In this document: piece by piece, positions 7,797-15,801 of the stretch
Layout: each line of letters opens with the position of its first letter
Position numbering within the stretch: the first letter of the stretch is position 1
Origin: JBBTCX01 sp964494205
Lineage (GTDB): Bacteria; Planctomycetota; Phycisphaerae; UBA1845
Direction of reading: 5' to 3'
DNA length: 64,000 bases
Assembly: GCA_964494205.1 (NCBI GenBank)
Contig: CAZBRD010000002.1
Location: forward strand, 434,001-498,000
The notes under the pieces: model-generated
Seen by the model: only the letters and a program-made list of their open reading frames with translations
Told to the model about the DNA's origin: nothing
Database searches by the model: none
Position numbers and translations under genes: made by a program

Positions 7797-9077
7797 ATGT
7801 CTCAACGCCGAATCTCTTCTCGCTTCACCTTCTCATTTTTCCTGCTTGCTGCCGCAACGGCCGTTCTGAATCTGAATTCGCACACGGATGCGGCTGATGG
7901 AGATAAGTCGAATCCGCACTTGGTGTACATCCCGGCTGATAAGACCGCGTTGAATTACGAGGCGCTGTCTGCGTGCGACAAGCTTACGGTGGCTGAGTAT
8001 CAAAAACGCGGCGTGACCGTCACGGAGAAAACGCGCGACGATTTTGTGAAGTGGCTTGAGACGGACGGCAAGGCGTATGAAAAGTCGCGCGACAGTTTTC
8101 AACGAGTGGCGTTTGCGAAGTCGCTGAAGGCCGACGCGGTCGGCAAGCTCATGACGTGGGAAATCACGGAAGAGGATGCGAAGCAATCGGGCATGAAGCC
8201 GGGAGTCATTATTTATGGCTGGGGCATGGGACTCAAGGCGCTCACGCAGAGCGACATGATCCTCGGCGAGCCGGGGCTTGAGGCGCGAGCAGTGCCGCTC
8301 GGAATCGGCGGGCACGATTCTGATCCGTGGGATGTTCCGACGAAGGTTTCGGCACAGGCGTGCACCAACGGTACATCGTTTATGGCTGAGATGCCGAAGC
8401 GAGCGTTCCTCGGGATTCAGATTGATGGTCAGGCGATTACGAAGATAGTGCCGAAGTCGCCGGCTGAAGCGCTCGGATTGAAGGAAGGCGACAAACTCAT
8501 CAGTCTGGCTGGTAGTCCGATCAGCGGATTGGATTCGTTGCGAGATGTGATGACCGGCAAACAGCCGGGGGATGAGATTGAGATCGAATATTCGCACGAA
8601 GACAAAGTGACCAAGTCCAAGATCAAGCTGGCGGACATGATGGCTGTGATGGAAGCGTCGCGCCCGAAGTCGGGTCAGCCGGTTCCTGAACTCGCGGCAG
8701 CAAAGGACATCGAAGGTCGTGACGTAAAGCTTTCTCAATTTCACGGGAAGGTCGTGTTGTTGGACTTCTGGGCGACGTGGTGTGGCCCGTGTGTGAATGA
8801 AATGCCGCTGGTGAATGAAGTGGCTGAGTCGTTGAAGGGGAAGGACTACGTGTGGGTGGGCGTTAGTGCCGACGATGACGAAAAGGCGTGGAAGGATTTC
8901 GTGTCGAACAACAAGCTCGTTGGGACGCATGTGCGATCGGCTGAATGGATCAACGCGATGGGCGTGCAAGGGTTCCCGACAGTGATGGTGATTGATCAGA
9001 AGGGCGTGCTGCGGTGCGACTCGGTGAATGGGGCCCAGATTGCGAAGAGCGTGACTGCGATCTTGGGCGAGAAGTAA
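7797..9077 (+). CDS. Exported PDZ plus TlpA/ResA-type thioredoxin protein
   Basis: A 426-residue exported protein. The ATG at 7797 follows GGAGA and begins a signal peptide (MSQRRISSRFTFSFFLLAAA). The N-terminal third has no domain I recognise. A PDZ domain follows at residues about 200-280 (FLGIQIDGQAITKIVPKSP, then GLKEGDKLISLAGSPI). Residues about 295-426 are a TlpA/AhpC-type redoxin with WATWCGPC (Cys329, Cys332) and the cis-Pro region VQGFPTVMVID. It probably reduces or isomerises disulphides outside the cytoplasm, with the PDZ domain recruiting partners. The gene follows tRNA-Cys and is convergent with rtcB; a hairpin repeat separates the two 3' ends. Confidence 0.87.
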   Translation: MSQRRISSRFTFSFFLLAAATAVLNLNSHTDAADGDKSNPHLVYIPADKTALNYEALSACDKLTVAEYQKRGVTVTEKTRDDFVKWLETDGKAYEKSRDSFQRVAFAKSLKADAVGKLMTWEITEEDAKQSGMKPGVIIYGWGMGLKALTQSDMILGEPGLEARAVPLGIGGHDSDPWDVPTKVSAQACTNGTSFMAEMPKRAFLGIQIDGQAITKIVPKSPAEALGLKEGDKLISLAGSPISGLDSLRDVMTGKQPGDEIEIEYSHEDKVTKSKIKLADMMAVMEASRPKSGQPVPELAAAKDIEGRDVKLSQFHGKVVLLDFWATWCGPCVNEMPLVNEVAESLKGKDYVWVGVSADDDEKAWKDFVSNNKLVGTHVRSAEWINAMGVQGFPTVMVIDQKGVLRCDSVNGAQIAKSVTAILGEK

Positions 9078-9208
9078 GGGCGAGGCATTAGGCAGAAGGC
9101 AATAGGGATTAGACAACATCGTTTGCGGGTAGGCTCCTTCTAGACTGCGGTGTTGCTTTAAGGTTCGACTCAGTAACAAAGTCCAGGCAATGGCTACTCA
9201 AGAGACTT

Positions 9209-9242
9209 TCACCCTACCCTCTCCCTAAGAGGGAGAGGGAGG
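9209..9242. repeat. Palindromic repeat, family 1 (CCCTCTCCC type)
   Basis: Core CCCTCTCCCT-AA-GAGGGAGAGGG preceded by TCACCCTA. It sits between the convergent 3' ends of the PDZ-thioredoxin gene and rtcB. Further copies lie at 10719, 14863, 15333 (degenerate) and 19582. There is no T-run, so it may be a transcript-stabilising or attenuating hairpin rather than a standard terminator. Confidence 0.85.
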
Positions 9243-9246
9243 ACAC

Positions 9247-10710
9247 TTAACCTTTGATGACGCCGACGGGTTTTAGGCGCGCGACTTTTTGGCTGATGTT
9301 GGCTGCGTGGAGAACGTCGACGACTTCGATCACGTTCTTGTAGGCGTCGGGTTGTTCTTCTTCGAGGCCGGTGCGACCACGGGCGCGGGCGTACACTCCA
9401 CGAGCAAGCAATTCCTTGTGAATTGAGCGGCCTTTGCTGGCGCGAATGGCTGCGCTGCGCGACATGCGACGGCCTGCGCCGTGACATGAACTGCCGAACG
9501 TGTGTTGCATCGAACCGGGTTGGCCGACGAGGACGTAGCTGAAGCGGCCCATATCGCCGGGAACGATGACGGGCTGACCGATGGCTTTGTAGCGGTCGGG
9601 TAGCTCGGGGTGGCCTGCAGGGAAGGCACGCGTCGCTCCTTTTCGATGCACGCAGAGTTCGCGCATTTCGCCGTCGACTTCGTAGTGTTCCATTTTTGCG
9701 ATGTTGTGGGCGACGTCATAGACCAGGTGCATACCGAGTCTTTCAGCGGGTATTTCAAAAATCTGAGCGAATACGTCACGAGCGAGATGGCTCATGATCT
9801 GGCGGTTGCACCATGCAAAGTTAGCGGCCGCGCGCATCGCACCGATGTATTTCTGACCTTCCTTGGAGCGAACCGGCGCGCAGACGAGCTGCTTGTCGGG
9901 CAATTCAATTCCGTATCGTTTGGGCACGTTTCGAAGGTCGCTGAGTGCGTCTTCGCACACCTGATAGCCGAGTCCGCGCGAGCCGGAATGAATCATCACG
10001 GTGATCTGGCCTTTTTCGAGGCCGAAAGCGGCGGCGGCTTGCGGGTGGTCGATGTGATCGACGACCTGGACTTCCATGAAATGATTGCCGCTACCGAGCG
10101 TGCCGCATTGATCGAAGCCGCGCTCGAGGGCACGATCGGAGACGAGATCGGGCTCGGCGCGATCGATGCGGCCATGCGCTTCGGTGGACTGCACGTCTGA
10201 ATTCCAGCCGAGTCCGCGGTTGATCACGTATTTGGAGCCTTCGTCCATGAGCGTGATCAATTCGGATTTCTTGAATGTGACGATGCCGCCTTTGCCGACG
10301 CCGCAGGGGACTTTCTCGAAGAGTTTGTCGATGAGGCGCGGGAGGCGCGGTTCGGCGTCTTTCCAGGTGAGGTTGGTGCGGAGGAGTCGTACGCCGCAGT
10401 TGATGTCGTAGCCCACACCGCCCGGGCTGATGACGCCGCCTTGTTCGGGATCGGTGGCTGCGACACCACCGATGCAGAAACCGTAACCCCAGTGGATGTC
10501 GGGCATGGCGAGCGAGTATTTGACGATGCCGGGCAGGCAGGCGACGTTGGCGACTTGCTCGGGGGCTTTGTCGTTCTTGATGGATTGCATGAGCACGTCG
10601 TCGGCGTAGATCAAGCCATCGACGAGCATTCCCTGCTTGTAGGATTTGGGAATGCGCCAGCGGGTGGCATCGATGCGTTCGAGGGGGCCGGAGTATTTGT
10701 CATCAGACAC
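9247..10710 (-). CDS. rtcB: RtcB RNA-splicing ligase
   Basis: GTP- and Mn-dependent RNA ligase joining 2',3'-cyclic phosphate or 3'-phosphate ends to 5'-OH ends. The sequence has the RtcB landmarks: MPDIHWGYGFCIGGVAA, GGVISPGGVGYDINCGVR, GSGNHFMEVQ and CHGAGRRMSR, in which His410 is the residue guanylylated during catalysis. Length 487. GTG 10725 is the longest start, but GTG 10710 has GAGGG eight nt upstream, and those bases belong to the flanking family 1 repeat, so the repeat seems to supply the ribosome site. The archease gene lies 90 nt upstream on the same strand; archease is the known activator of RtcB. Confidence 0.96.
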   Translation of the reverse strand: MSDDKYSGPLERIDATRWRIPKSYKQGMLVDGLIYADDVLMQSIKNDKAPEQVANVACLPGIVKYSLAMPDIHWGYGFCIGGVAATDPEQGGVISPGGVGYDINCGVRLLRTNLTWKDAEPRLPRLIDKLFEKVPCGVGKGGIVTFKKSELITLMDEGSKYVINRGLGWNSDVQSTEAHGRIDRAEPDLVSDRALERGFDQCGTLGSGNHFMEVQVVDHIDHPQAAAAFGLEKGQITVMIHSGSRGLGYQVCEDALSDLRNVPKRYGIELPDKQLVCAPVRSKEGQKYIGAMRAAANFAWCNRQIMSHLARDVFAQIFEIPAERLGMHLVYDVAHNIAKMEHYEVDGEMRELCVHRKGATRAFPAGHPELPDRYKAIGQPVIVPGDMGRFSYVLVGQPGSMQHTFGSSCHGAGRRMSRSAAIRASKGRSIHKELLARGVYARARGRTGLEEEQPDAYKNVIEVVDVLHAANISQKVARLKPVGVIKG

Positions 10711-10718
10711 GATGAAGA

Positions 10719-10756
10719 CCCTCACCCCAACCCTCTCCCTAAGAGGGAGAGGGAGG
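10719..10756. repeat. Palindromic repeat, family 1
   Basis: CCCTCACCCCAA followed by CCCTCTCCCT-AA-GAGGGAGAGGG, filling most of the archease-rtcB gap. On the minus strand its end provides the GAGGG in front of the preferred rtcB start. Confidence 0.85.
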
Positions 10757-10800
10757 TCAATAATGCCAGAGTCAAGCCGGCTTTGTTCATTTGAGTCAAA

Positions 10801-11229
10801 TCAAATATCCACAATCACGGTCGCTTCGTATCCGCCGGGAATTTCTTTTATTGCAAGCTCGTGGTAGGTGATTGCCTTCACTTCGCGATGGTAAATTGAG
10901 CGGTCAGGATCGACAAGCTTCCAGCCGATATCGACCAGGAGACGCTTGCTCGTAAACTCTTGAACGAAGTAGAAGCTCGCGACGCGATCATGACACTCAA
11001 ATTCAAAGAGCAGCTTGTCGAGGAAATCTCGTAGCAAATAGGCTGCGTCGCTTTCGTCTCCTGATTCGAAACGAATGGATTCATGTTTCATTTCTGGCTT
11101 GAGGGTCAATTCACCGATTAGCGAGTACAGGCCGCCCGCCGCTGCCGCAATCAATTCGGGCAGCGAGGATGCAACGACACGGATGCCCATGTCGGCGGTG
11201 TGATCGAAGATTTCGAAGTGCGGTTGCAT
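10801..11229 (-). CDS. Archease (RtcB cofactor)
   Basis: A 142-residue protein of the archease family. It has the N-terminal FEIFDHTADMGIRV motif with its conserved Asp, the central LLRDFLDKLLFEFE segment, the AITYHEL strand and the C-terminal TVIVDI with a terminal acidic residue. Archease speeds RtcB guanylylation and widens its NTP use. Its place just upstream of rtcB on the same strand suggests co-expression. A decayed copy of its 5' part lies about 300 nt further upstream (11529-11639). Confidence 0.94.
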   Translation of the reverse strand: MQPHFEIFDHTADMGIRVVASSLPELIAAAAGGLYSLIGELTLKPEMKHESIRFESGDESDAAYLLRDFLDKLLFEFECHDRVASFYFVQEFTSKRLLVDIGWKLVDPDRSIYHREVKAITYHELAIKEIPGGYEATVIVDI

Positions 11230-11528
11230 AAAGGCCTTGTAGCGTTATTGAATGCACGTAGCAAGGTTTTGCGTAATCGTTGCAATGGCTGGAAAATAGC
11301 TGCGTGCCATGATTTTTAGTTCATCTTTGCAGGTCGGATCTTGCGTCATTTTGCACGGTGCAAACAAAATCCGCGATTCGGGCTTCAGAGGAGCGATTTA
11401 TTGCACCAGAAAAGAAAACTCGTGCAGACATAAGTTTTCGTCATGGCGATTTCACGGCCAGCGTCGCGTGTGAAGCTGGTCGGGACACCGCGCCGGGTAC
11501 AAGCCGCGATGTAACAATAACAAGAACA

Positions 11529-11639
11529 GCGCTCGCCCGTGAAAAGAGAACGACCGTTCGTTGCGGGCGCGATCAAGCCGGCGAATGAGGGAGCGAAAAT
11601 GCGAATTCCCATGTCGGCGGTGTGGTCGAAGATTTCAAA
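11529..11639 (-). pseudogene. Remnant of a second archease gene (5' part)
   Basis: The minus strand reads FEIFDHTADMGIRIFAPSF and continues AGLIAPATNGRSLFTGE. This aligns with residues 5-40 of the intact archease (FEIFDHTADMGIRVVASSL, ELIAAAAGGLYSLIGE). The first 13 residues are identical and similarity then fades. At the nucleotide level CCCATGTCGGCGGTGTG is shared with the intact gene (about 11188). No archease-like sequence follows, so the copy lost its 3' two-thirds. It is probably an old tandem duplication. Confidence 0.75.
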
Positions 11640-11680
11640 ACTGGATTCCACGAGCGCGTTGCAACCGGTGGGCCTGCACT

Positions 11681-11767
11681 CTCGCTCTTTCAGAGCGAGA
11701 CCTGTTTTGCACAACCGATGACCCAGGGCGTTGCCCTGGGCTACGCCACGAGCGCACTTTCAGTGCG
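11681..11767. repeat. Chain of short hairpins with conserved loops
   Basis: Three hairpins in series: CTCGCTC-TTTCA-GAGCGAG (11681-11699), CCCAGGGC-GTT-GCCCTGGG (11722-11740) and CGCAC-TTTCA-GTGCG (11753-11767). ATTGATCGATAGC follows a few nt later. The TTTCA loop is constant while the stems differ. The same loop and the ATTGATCGAT tail recur at 37474-37565. Confidence 0.75.
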
Positions 11768-11894
11768 TATGGGCCGATTGATCGATAGCGAATCGGCACG
11801 TTTAAACAAGAATTGGTATCGCACCGCAGTGGCACACGTGCGTGACTTGAGACTGCATCCGATTGAATTTCCGGGGCGCGCGATGTGGTAACGC

Positions 11895-11911
11895 ACTGCT
11901 CACAGAGCAGT
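11895..11911. repeat. Short hairpin ACTGCTC-ACA-GAGCAGT
   Basis: A perfect 7-bp stem with loop ACA, followed by GGCAC. A relative with the same loop, CTGCTC-ACA-GAGCAG, lies at 37612-37626. Confidence 0.65.
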
Positions 11912-12062
11912 GGCACACGGTTGCGTCGAATAGTTGATGTCAGCGAGAAGAAAAACTGTGATTCGCGCAAAGACGCGAAGACGCAAAGCAATGACGTGGT
12001 GGAGATGTGTTTCAGGAGAAGGTGGTGATGTCGCTAAGCGACAACGTGGTTGCGAATGAGGT

Positions 12063-13187
12063 TCAGGGGACGGTGGCCATCAGTTGGCGGTTGTAGTTTT
12101 TTTCGAGGTCGCGGAGTTGTTCGTGCATGGTCTCGTCGCGGCTGGTGTAGGCGTGCGGGGTGGTGGCGAGGGCGACGAACCATTTGACGACGTTGTCAAA
12201 GTCGTTGAGGTCGATGTATTCCGGGGCGAGGCGTTTTTTCGTCGAGTCGACGTTGTGGTAGTTGCCGAGGGCGACGCAGAGGCCGGTGGCTTCGTAGCCG
12301 AGGGTGCAGTAGGCGGAGGATTCGCAAGTGCCGCCGTCCATGAGCTTTCGCTGGTAGATGAAGGATTTGTCGCTGGCGGCGAGTTCGCGAGCGATGCGAT
12401 AGCAGTGAGCGGTGGCTTCGGGAGTGAAGGCTGTTGCTCTGTCGCCGACGCGTAGTATTGGACCATCGCCGATTTTGGCGAAGGGGCGCTCGGAGCTTGC
12501 CTCCATTGCGACGATGTAACATTTCTTCGGAATGGTCTTTGCGCGAGCTGCTGCTATCGCGCCAATGAAACCGACTTCCTCTGCGCGGGTGAAGAGGAAG
12601 TAGGCTTCGGCGGGTTTCATCTTGCGGACGAGTTCGTCGATGCAGCAAAGCATCGCGCCGACGCCGACGAGATCATCGCACGCCCGGGCGTGAATGCGTG
12701 TGCCGCGGATGCGTGGGTCGGGGAAGTCCCACATTCCGATGGAGCCGGTGGGGATGTCGCGTTTGATATCGATGGTGACAGTGTCAACGCGTTCGCGGCC
12801 GGCGCGGGTGGCGATGGTGTGTGAACGGATGCGGCCGGGAATCCACTTATTGCTGACAAAGAAGCGAACTTTGCTGCCGTCGAAATATTCCGGCGGGACG
12901 CCACCGTGCCAGAACGCGTGTAGCGTGTTTTTTGCACTCATTCGATTCGCGAGGAAGCCGGGGTGGTCGGTGTGCGAGGTTATGCAGACCGGGCGGGGCG
13001 TGCGACGTGGGCCGATGCGCACATGAACAAGAAGATTGCCGGCGGCGTCGCGAGTCAGATTCTTGATTTTCCGCTTGCGGCAAAACGAATCGATGAACTT
13101 GAGGACCAAGTGCTCCGCAAATGGCGCAGTCGGGACCGAGAGCAAGTCCGAAAGAATCCGATGCTTGGCATTGTTCTTTTGGGGCAT
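12063..13187 (-). CDS. M42-type metallo-aminopeptidase
   Basis: A 374-residue dinuclear zinc aminopeptidase of the M42/M28-M20 fold (FrvX/cellulase M/PepA-like). Metal and catalytic positions are visible: THTD-like SHTDHPGF (His72, Asp74), ACDDLVGVG (Asp171/172), the RAEEVGFIGA pair (Glu203/204), MDGGTCE and the late GNYHN. The usual role is removal of N-terminal residues from peptides in the cytoplasm; substrate preference is not readable. ATG 13187 follows the membrane-protein gene start region by nine nt on the same strand, but the ribosome site is weak. Confidence 0.88.
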   Translation of the reverse strand: MPQKNNAKHRILSDLLSVPTAPFAEHLVLKFIDSFCRKRKIKNLTRDAAGNLLVHVRIGPRRTPRPVCITSHTDHPGFLANRMSAKNTLHAFWHGGVPPEYFDGSKVRFFVSNKWIPGRIRSHTIATRAGRERVDTVTIDIKRDIPTGSIGMWDFPDPRIRGTRIHARACDDLVGVGAMLCCIDELVRKMKPAEAYFLFTRAEEVGFIGAIAAARAKTIPKKCYIVAMEASSERPFAKIGDGPILRVGDRATAFTPEATAHCYRIARELAASDKSFIYQRKLMDGGTCESSAYCTLGYEATGLCVALGNYHNVDSTKKRLAPEYIDLNDFDNVVKWFVALATTPHAYTSRDETMHEQLRDLEKNYNRQLMATVP

Positions 13188-13196
13188 CTTATCAAG

Positions 13197-13595
13197 TTAT
13201 GCGAAATAGCTCGTCGCGAAAGCGGCTAGTGCTTCTTCGGCACCCAGAGGTTTTTGCTCGAGGCGAAGCAAATAGAAGGCGAGCACGAGAATGATCGTCA
13301 GCGTGAATACGAATCCACCCAGGAAGAAGCCGGTCCAGGATTTGCCTTCCTTGTCGTTGCGGCGTTCGCCCGCGCTGTTCCAGCCTAGGGCCGCAGCGAT
13401 GCCGGCGGGGATCATGGCACAAAGAAGCGAGGCGTGGTGAACCAGGAGGTATTTCTTGGAGCTGTAAACAATCTGGCCTAGTTCGCTCTGATAGTTGCGC
13501 GTCGTCAGGTAGATTCCCACGATGAGTGGAAGGATCGAAATGAGCGAGAGTGTAAACGCGTATCCGGCTTGAACGTCGTAACGTCGAAGACTCAT
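13197..13595 (-). CDS. Small three-helix membrane protein, unknown
   Basis: A 132-residue protein with three predicted membrane helices (AFTLSLISILPLIVGIYL; LLVHHASLLCAMIPAGIAAAL; FFLGGFVFTLTIILVLAFYLL) and charged ends. The ATG at 13595 follows AGGGAGAA, a good ribosome site; an open frame further upstream runs through a hairpin repeat and is not likely coding. I recognise no family. It lies between DUF1570 and the M42 peptidase on the same strand, ten nt from the latter, so they may be co-transcribed. Confidence 0.65.
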   Translation of the reverse strand: MSLRRYDVQAGYAFTLSLISILPLIVGIYLTTRNYQSELGQIVYSSKKYLLVHHASLLCAMIPAGIAAALGWNSAGERRNDKEGKSWTGFFLGGFVFTLTIILVLAFYLLRLEQKPLGAEEALAAFATSYFA

Positions 13596-13618
13596 CAGAT
13601 ATTCTCCCTGTCGTCGCC

Positions 13619-13649
13619 CCACGGCCAAGCTTGCGCTTGACCGTGCCAC
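13619..13649. repeat. Palindromic repeat, family 3
   Basis: CACGGCCAAGC (13620-13630), loop TTGC, GCTTGACCGTG (13635-13645), then CCAC. The second copy at 35866-35891 reads CATGGCCAAGC-TGCG-GCTTGACCATG, a compensatory C-G to T-A change in the stem. Confidence 0.75.
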
Positions 13650-13714
13650 CCTGTCAGGGGATGGGCTGCTCCCTCGCTGTCGCGGTTCAGCGCTGCTTCT
13701 TGCAGCTTTTTTGA

Positions 13715-14839
13715 TCAATCGGCTTCGCGCGGGTCGAAGCGGAGTTTCAGCATAAACGCGATCCACTTTTCTTCAAACGGGCCGTCGAGCTGGCCGAAGG
13801 TTTCCTCGAACTCGGCGATGCGCTCTTCGGGGCTGACCATGCGGCCCACTTCGCGGTGCGCGAGTTTATCCAAGTATCGGCTAAAGGCGTCGCGATGCTC
13901 GCGTAAGAGGTAATAGACCATCGCCCAGGATTGGCTGTAGCGAAAGGAGACGGCCTGCGAGTCGGGGTGGGCGACTTGGCCGTCGCGGACGAAATCGCGG
14001 AAGGAGACGATTCGGTTGTCGTCGAGGGCTTTGCGGAGGGAGGCTGGATCGATTTTTTGAACGTTTGGGGGGACTCCGAGAGCTTCGCGGAAATCGCCGA
14101 GTCGCATCTGGTTGATCTGAACTTTGCCGCGACTGATTTCGGACTGGGGGACTTCGAACAGACAGGCCATGCCTTCGGTGAGCCAGACGGGATTGTCTGC
14201 GCCGCGAACGTGAACGCCGATATTGAAAAAGACCTGGTGGGCCGCTTCGTGCTGGATGATGAGCTTGTTGAAGCGTTTGACGAGGGCGTCGCGCTGAGCT
14301 TCCATCGCGGAGACTTGGGATTGGAGTGCGTCGGCGGAACCGCGATCTGATTGAGATGCGACCTGACGTTTTGCGTCGGCGATTTGTTCACTGAGGTTTT
14401 TGACGTCGGGCCAATTCATCGTGTTTAGGAATGTCGAGCGGTTGGAGTTGCTGTCGTAGAAACCGGCGGCACTGGCGACCCGGAGTTTCGCGTTGCGGCA
14501 GTATTCTTCGAAGTCTTCGCTCTTGTCGAGAAAGAGGACGGCGAGGCGATCGGTGGGCGGGGTGATGGGCAGTTTGAAGTGCTCGCTAAAAATCCAGACG
14601 GCGTCGAAGGTGCCTTCGAGGCGGCCGGTGAGACTGCGGAGAGTTTCATAGGGCGTGTCGTAGGCGATGGTGAAGTGGTCGGTTTCGCGGATGGTGAAGC
14701 GATTGCCGGCGAGGTCTTTGAGCAGGTCGCCGAGTTTGGGGTCGGGGGGCATGGAGGGGGGTGGGGCGGCGAACGTCGGGTGCGAAACAGCGATGATTAT
14801 CAGAGCGAGCTGAGCAATCATCAATTTGAATCTAGTCAT
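13715..14839 (-). CDS. DUF1570 putative metallopeptidase, exported
   Basis: A 374-residue protein with a signal peptide (MTRFKLMIAQLALIIIAVS...TFAA). The central zinc-peptidase-like motif is HEAAH (His197, Glu198, His201), with a downstream WLTEGMA giving a likely third ligand Glu222, the gluzincin arrangement. This is the layout of DUF1570 proteins, which I know mainly from planctomycetes. A long polar helix (about residues 148-190, SEQIADAKRQVASQ...) precedes the motif. Proteolytic activity outside the cytoplasm is inferred from the motif. Minus-strand neighbours on both sides, separated by hairpin repeats. Confidence 0.83.
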   Translation of the reverse strand: MTRFKLMIAQLALIIIAVSHPTFAAPPPSMPPDPKLGDLLKDLAGNRFTIRETDHFTIAYDTPYETLRSLTGRLEGTFDAVWIFSEHFKLPITPPTDRLAVLFLDKSEDFEEYCRNAKLRVASAAGFYDSNSNRSTFLNTMNWPDVKNLSEQIADAKRQVASQSDRGSADALQSQVSAMEAQRDALVKRFNKLIIQHEAAHQVFFNIGVHVRGADNPVWLTEGMACLFEVPQSEISRGKVQINQMRLGDFREALGVPPNVQKIDPASLRKALDDNRIVSFRDFVRDGQVAHPDSQAVSFRYSQSWAMVYYLLREHRDAFSRYLDKLAHREVGRMVSPEERIAEFEETFGQLDGPFEEKWIAFMLKLRFDPREAD

Positions 14840-14862
14840 GCTTACACCAGTCGCGCGTGAAG

Positions 14863-14900
14863 CCCCTCACCCCAACCCTCTCCCCAAAGGGGAGAGGGGG
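14863..14900. repeat. Palindromic repeat, family 1
   Basis: CCCCTCACCCCAA followed by CCCTCTCCCC-AAA-GGGGAGAGGG, in the gap between nnrE and the DUF1570 gene. Stem bases differ from other copies on both sides (CCCC/GGGG instead of CCCT/AGGG), preserving pairing. Confidence 0.85.
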
Positions 14901-14966
14901 TCGCGTTGATCGATCAACCTTGCTCGCAAATTCGATCAACCAACGATCAGTTGATTCGACTCTGAA

Positions 14967-15794
14967 TTATAGCTTGCCTTCGGCGACTGCGCGAATCAGT
15001 TCGCGCGGGGCGCCGATTTCCGCCACTGTAACTTCTCCGAGGTATGGTTTGGCGGTATCAGACAAGAATCCACGTTTCGGGCCAACGAAAGTAATAGTCA
15101 TGTCTGCGTTCACTGTTGCGTTTGACGGTAGGCCCGTTTCGCAATCGAGGCCGGAGGGGACGTCGATGGCGATTGTGGTGCGCTTGGGGACGCGATTGAG
15201 CAGGTTGATGATTTCGGCCATGGGGGAGCGAGGTTGGCCGGTGAAGCCGGTGCCGAGGAGGGCGTCGATGACAATTTCATCGCCGTCGAAGGAGTCGGCG
15301 AGGGTCTGCATCATAGGAGCGACTTGCAAAAGCCCCTCACTCCGACCCGTCGTGCTCCCGCCTTGGTTGCACTCCGTCCAAGGGGGAGAGGGAGAATTGT
15401 GAGGCGCGTTTTCTAGTTCCAGAATACGCTGCGTGGGAATCTTCATGGCTGTCGTGATTTGGTAGTTAGCGAGCGCGTCGGGGGTCATTCGTTCCGGCGG
15501 TGATGTTTGGATGATTCTCAACGACCAGCCAACGTTGTGAAGATGTCGCGCGATGACGTATCCGTCGCCACCGTTGTTGCCACCTCCGCAGAAGATGGCG
15601 GCGCGTGCGATGTTGCCGAATTTTTGCCGAATTACTTCGGCTGCGTTGCGGCCTGCATTTTCCATGAGGATGAGACTTCGGATGTGGTAAATGCTAGTTG
15701 CGAGCTGATCGATGCGACGAATTTGATCGCGGGAGAATATCAAAGGTGGTTCGTGATTCGACTGGGGTGGATGGGATGGAGTACTGTCGGGCAC
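14967..15794 (-). CDS. nnrE: NAD(P)H-hydrate epimerase (YjeF N-domain)
   Basis: A 275-residue YjeF_N protein that interconverts the R and S epimers of hydrated NAD(P)H for repair. It shows MENAGRNAAEVI, the glycine-rich CGGGNNGGDGYVIARHL, IDALLGTGFTG and AIDVPSGLDCETG. The ADP/ATP-dependent dehydratase domain often fused in bacteria is absent, so this is the stand-alone form. About 25 residues (SPSPPWTECNQGG to about GLL) between ILELEN and QVAPMMQTL are encoded by a degenerate family 1 repeat (15333-15394) that stayed in frame; it falls in a surface-loop region of the family by inference. The gene starts seven nt after the nuoN stop. Confidence 0.9.
   Translation of the reverse strand: MPDSTPSHPPQSNHEPPLIFSRDQIRRIDQLATSIYHIRSLILMENAGRNAAEVIRQKFGNIARAAIFCGGGNNGGDGYVIARHLHNVGWSLRIIQTSPPERMTPDALANYQITTAMKIPTQRILELENAPHNSPSPPWTECNQGGSTTGRSEGLLQVAPMMQTLADSFDGDEIVIDALLGTGFTGQPRSPMAEIINLLNRVPKRTTIAIDVPSGLDCETGLPSNATVNADMTITFVGPKRGFLSDTAKPYLGEVTVAEIGAPRELIRAVAEGKL
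15333..15394. repeat. Degenerate family 1 repeat inside nnrE
   Basis: On the plus strand it begins CCCCTCACTCCGACCC and ends AGGGGGAGAGGGAG, with an inner hairpin CCTTGG (15361-15366)/CCAAGG (15378-15383). Its length keeps the nnrE frame open on the minus strand. Confidence 0.75.
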
Positions 15795-15801
15795 GGTTGA
15801 A

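Larger units (their letters stand above)
11230..12062. other. Gene-poor region between archease and M42 peptidase
   Basis: An 833-nt stretch without an intact gene. It holds the archease remnant (11529-11639), a chain of short hairpins (11681-11767 and 11895-11911), and a low-complexity GCAAAGACGCGAAGACGC-like segment near 11958-11987. Short frames present in all directions have no recognisable product. Confidence 0.6.

Noticed and set aside
7833..9179. A 448-codon open frame opposite the PDZ-thioredoxin gene
   Set aside because: The plus-strand product has clear PDZ and WCGPC domains; the antisense reading is Arg/His-rich with no family and arises from codon bias.
11681..11911. CRISPR array
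   Set aside because: The repeated units are self-complementary hairpins with changing stems and irregular spacing, and no cas gene is present.
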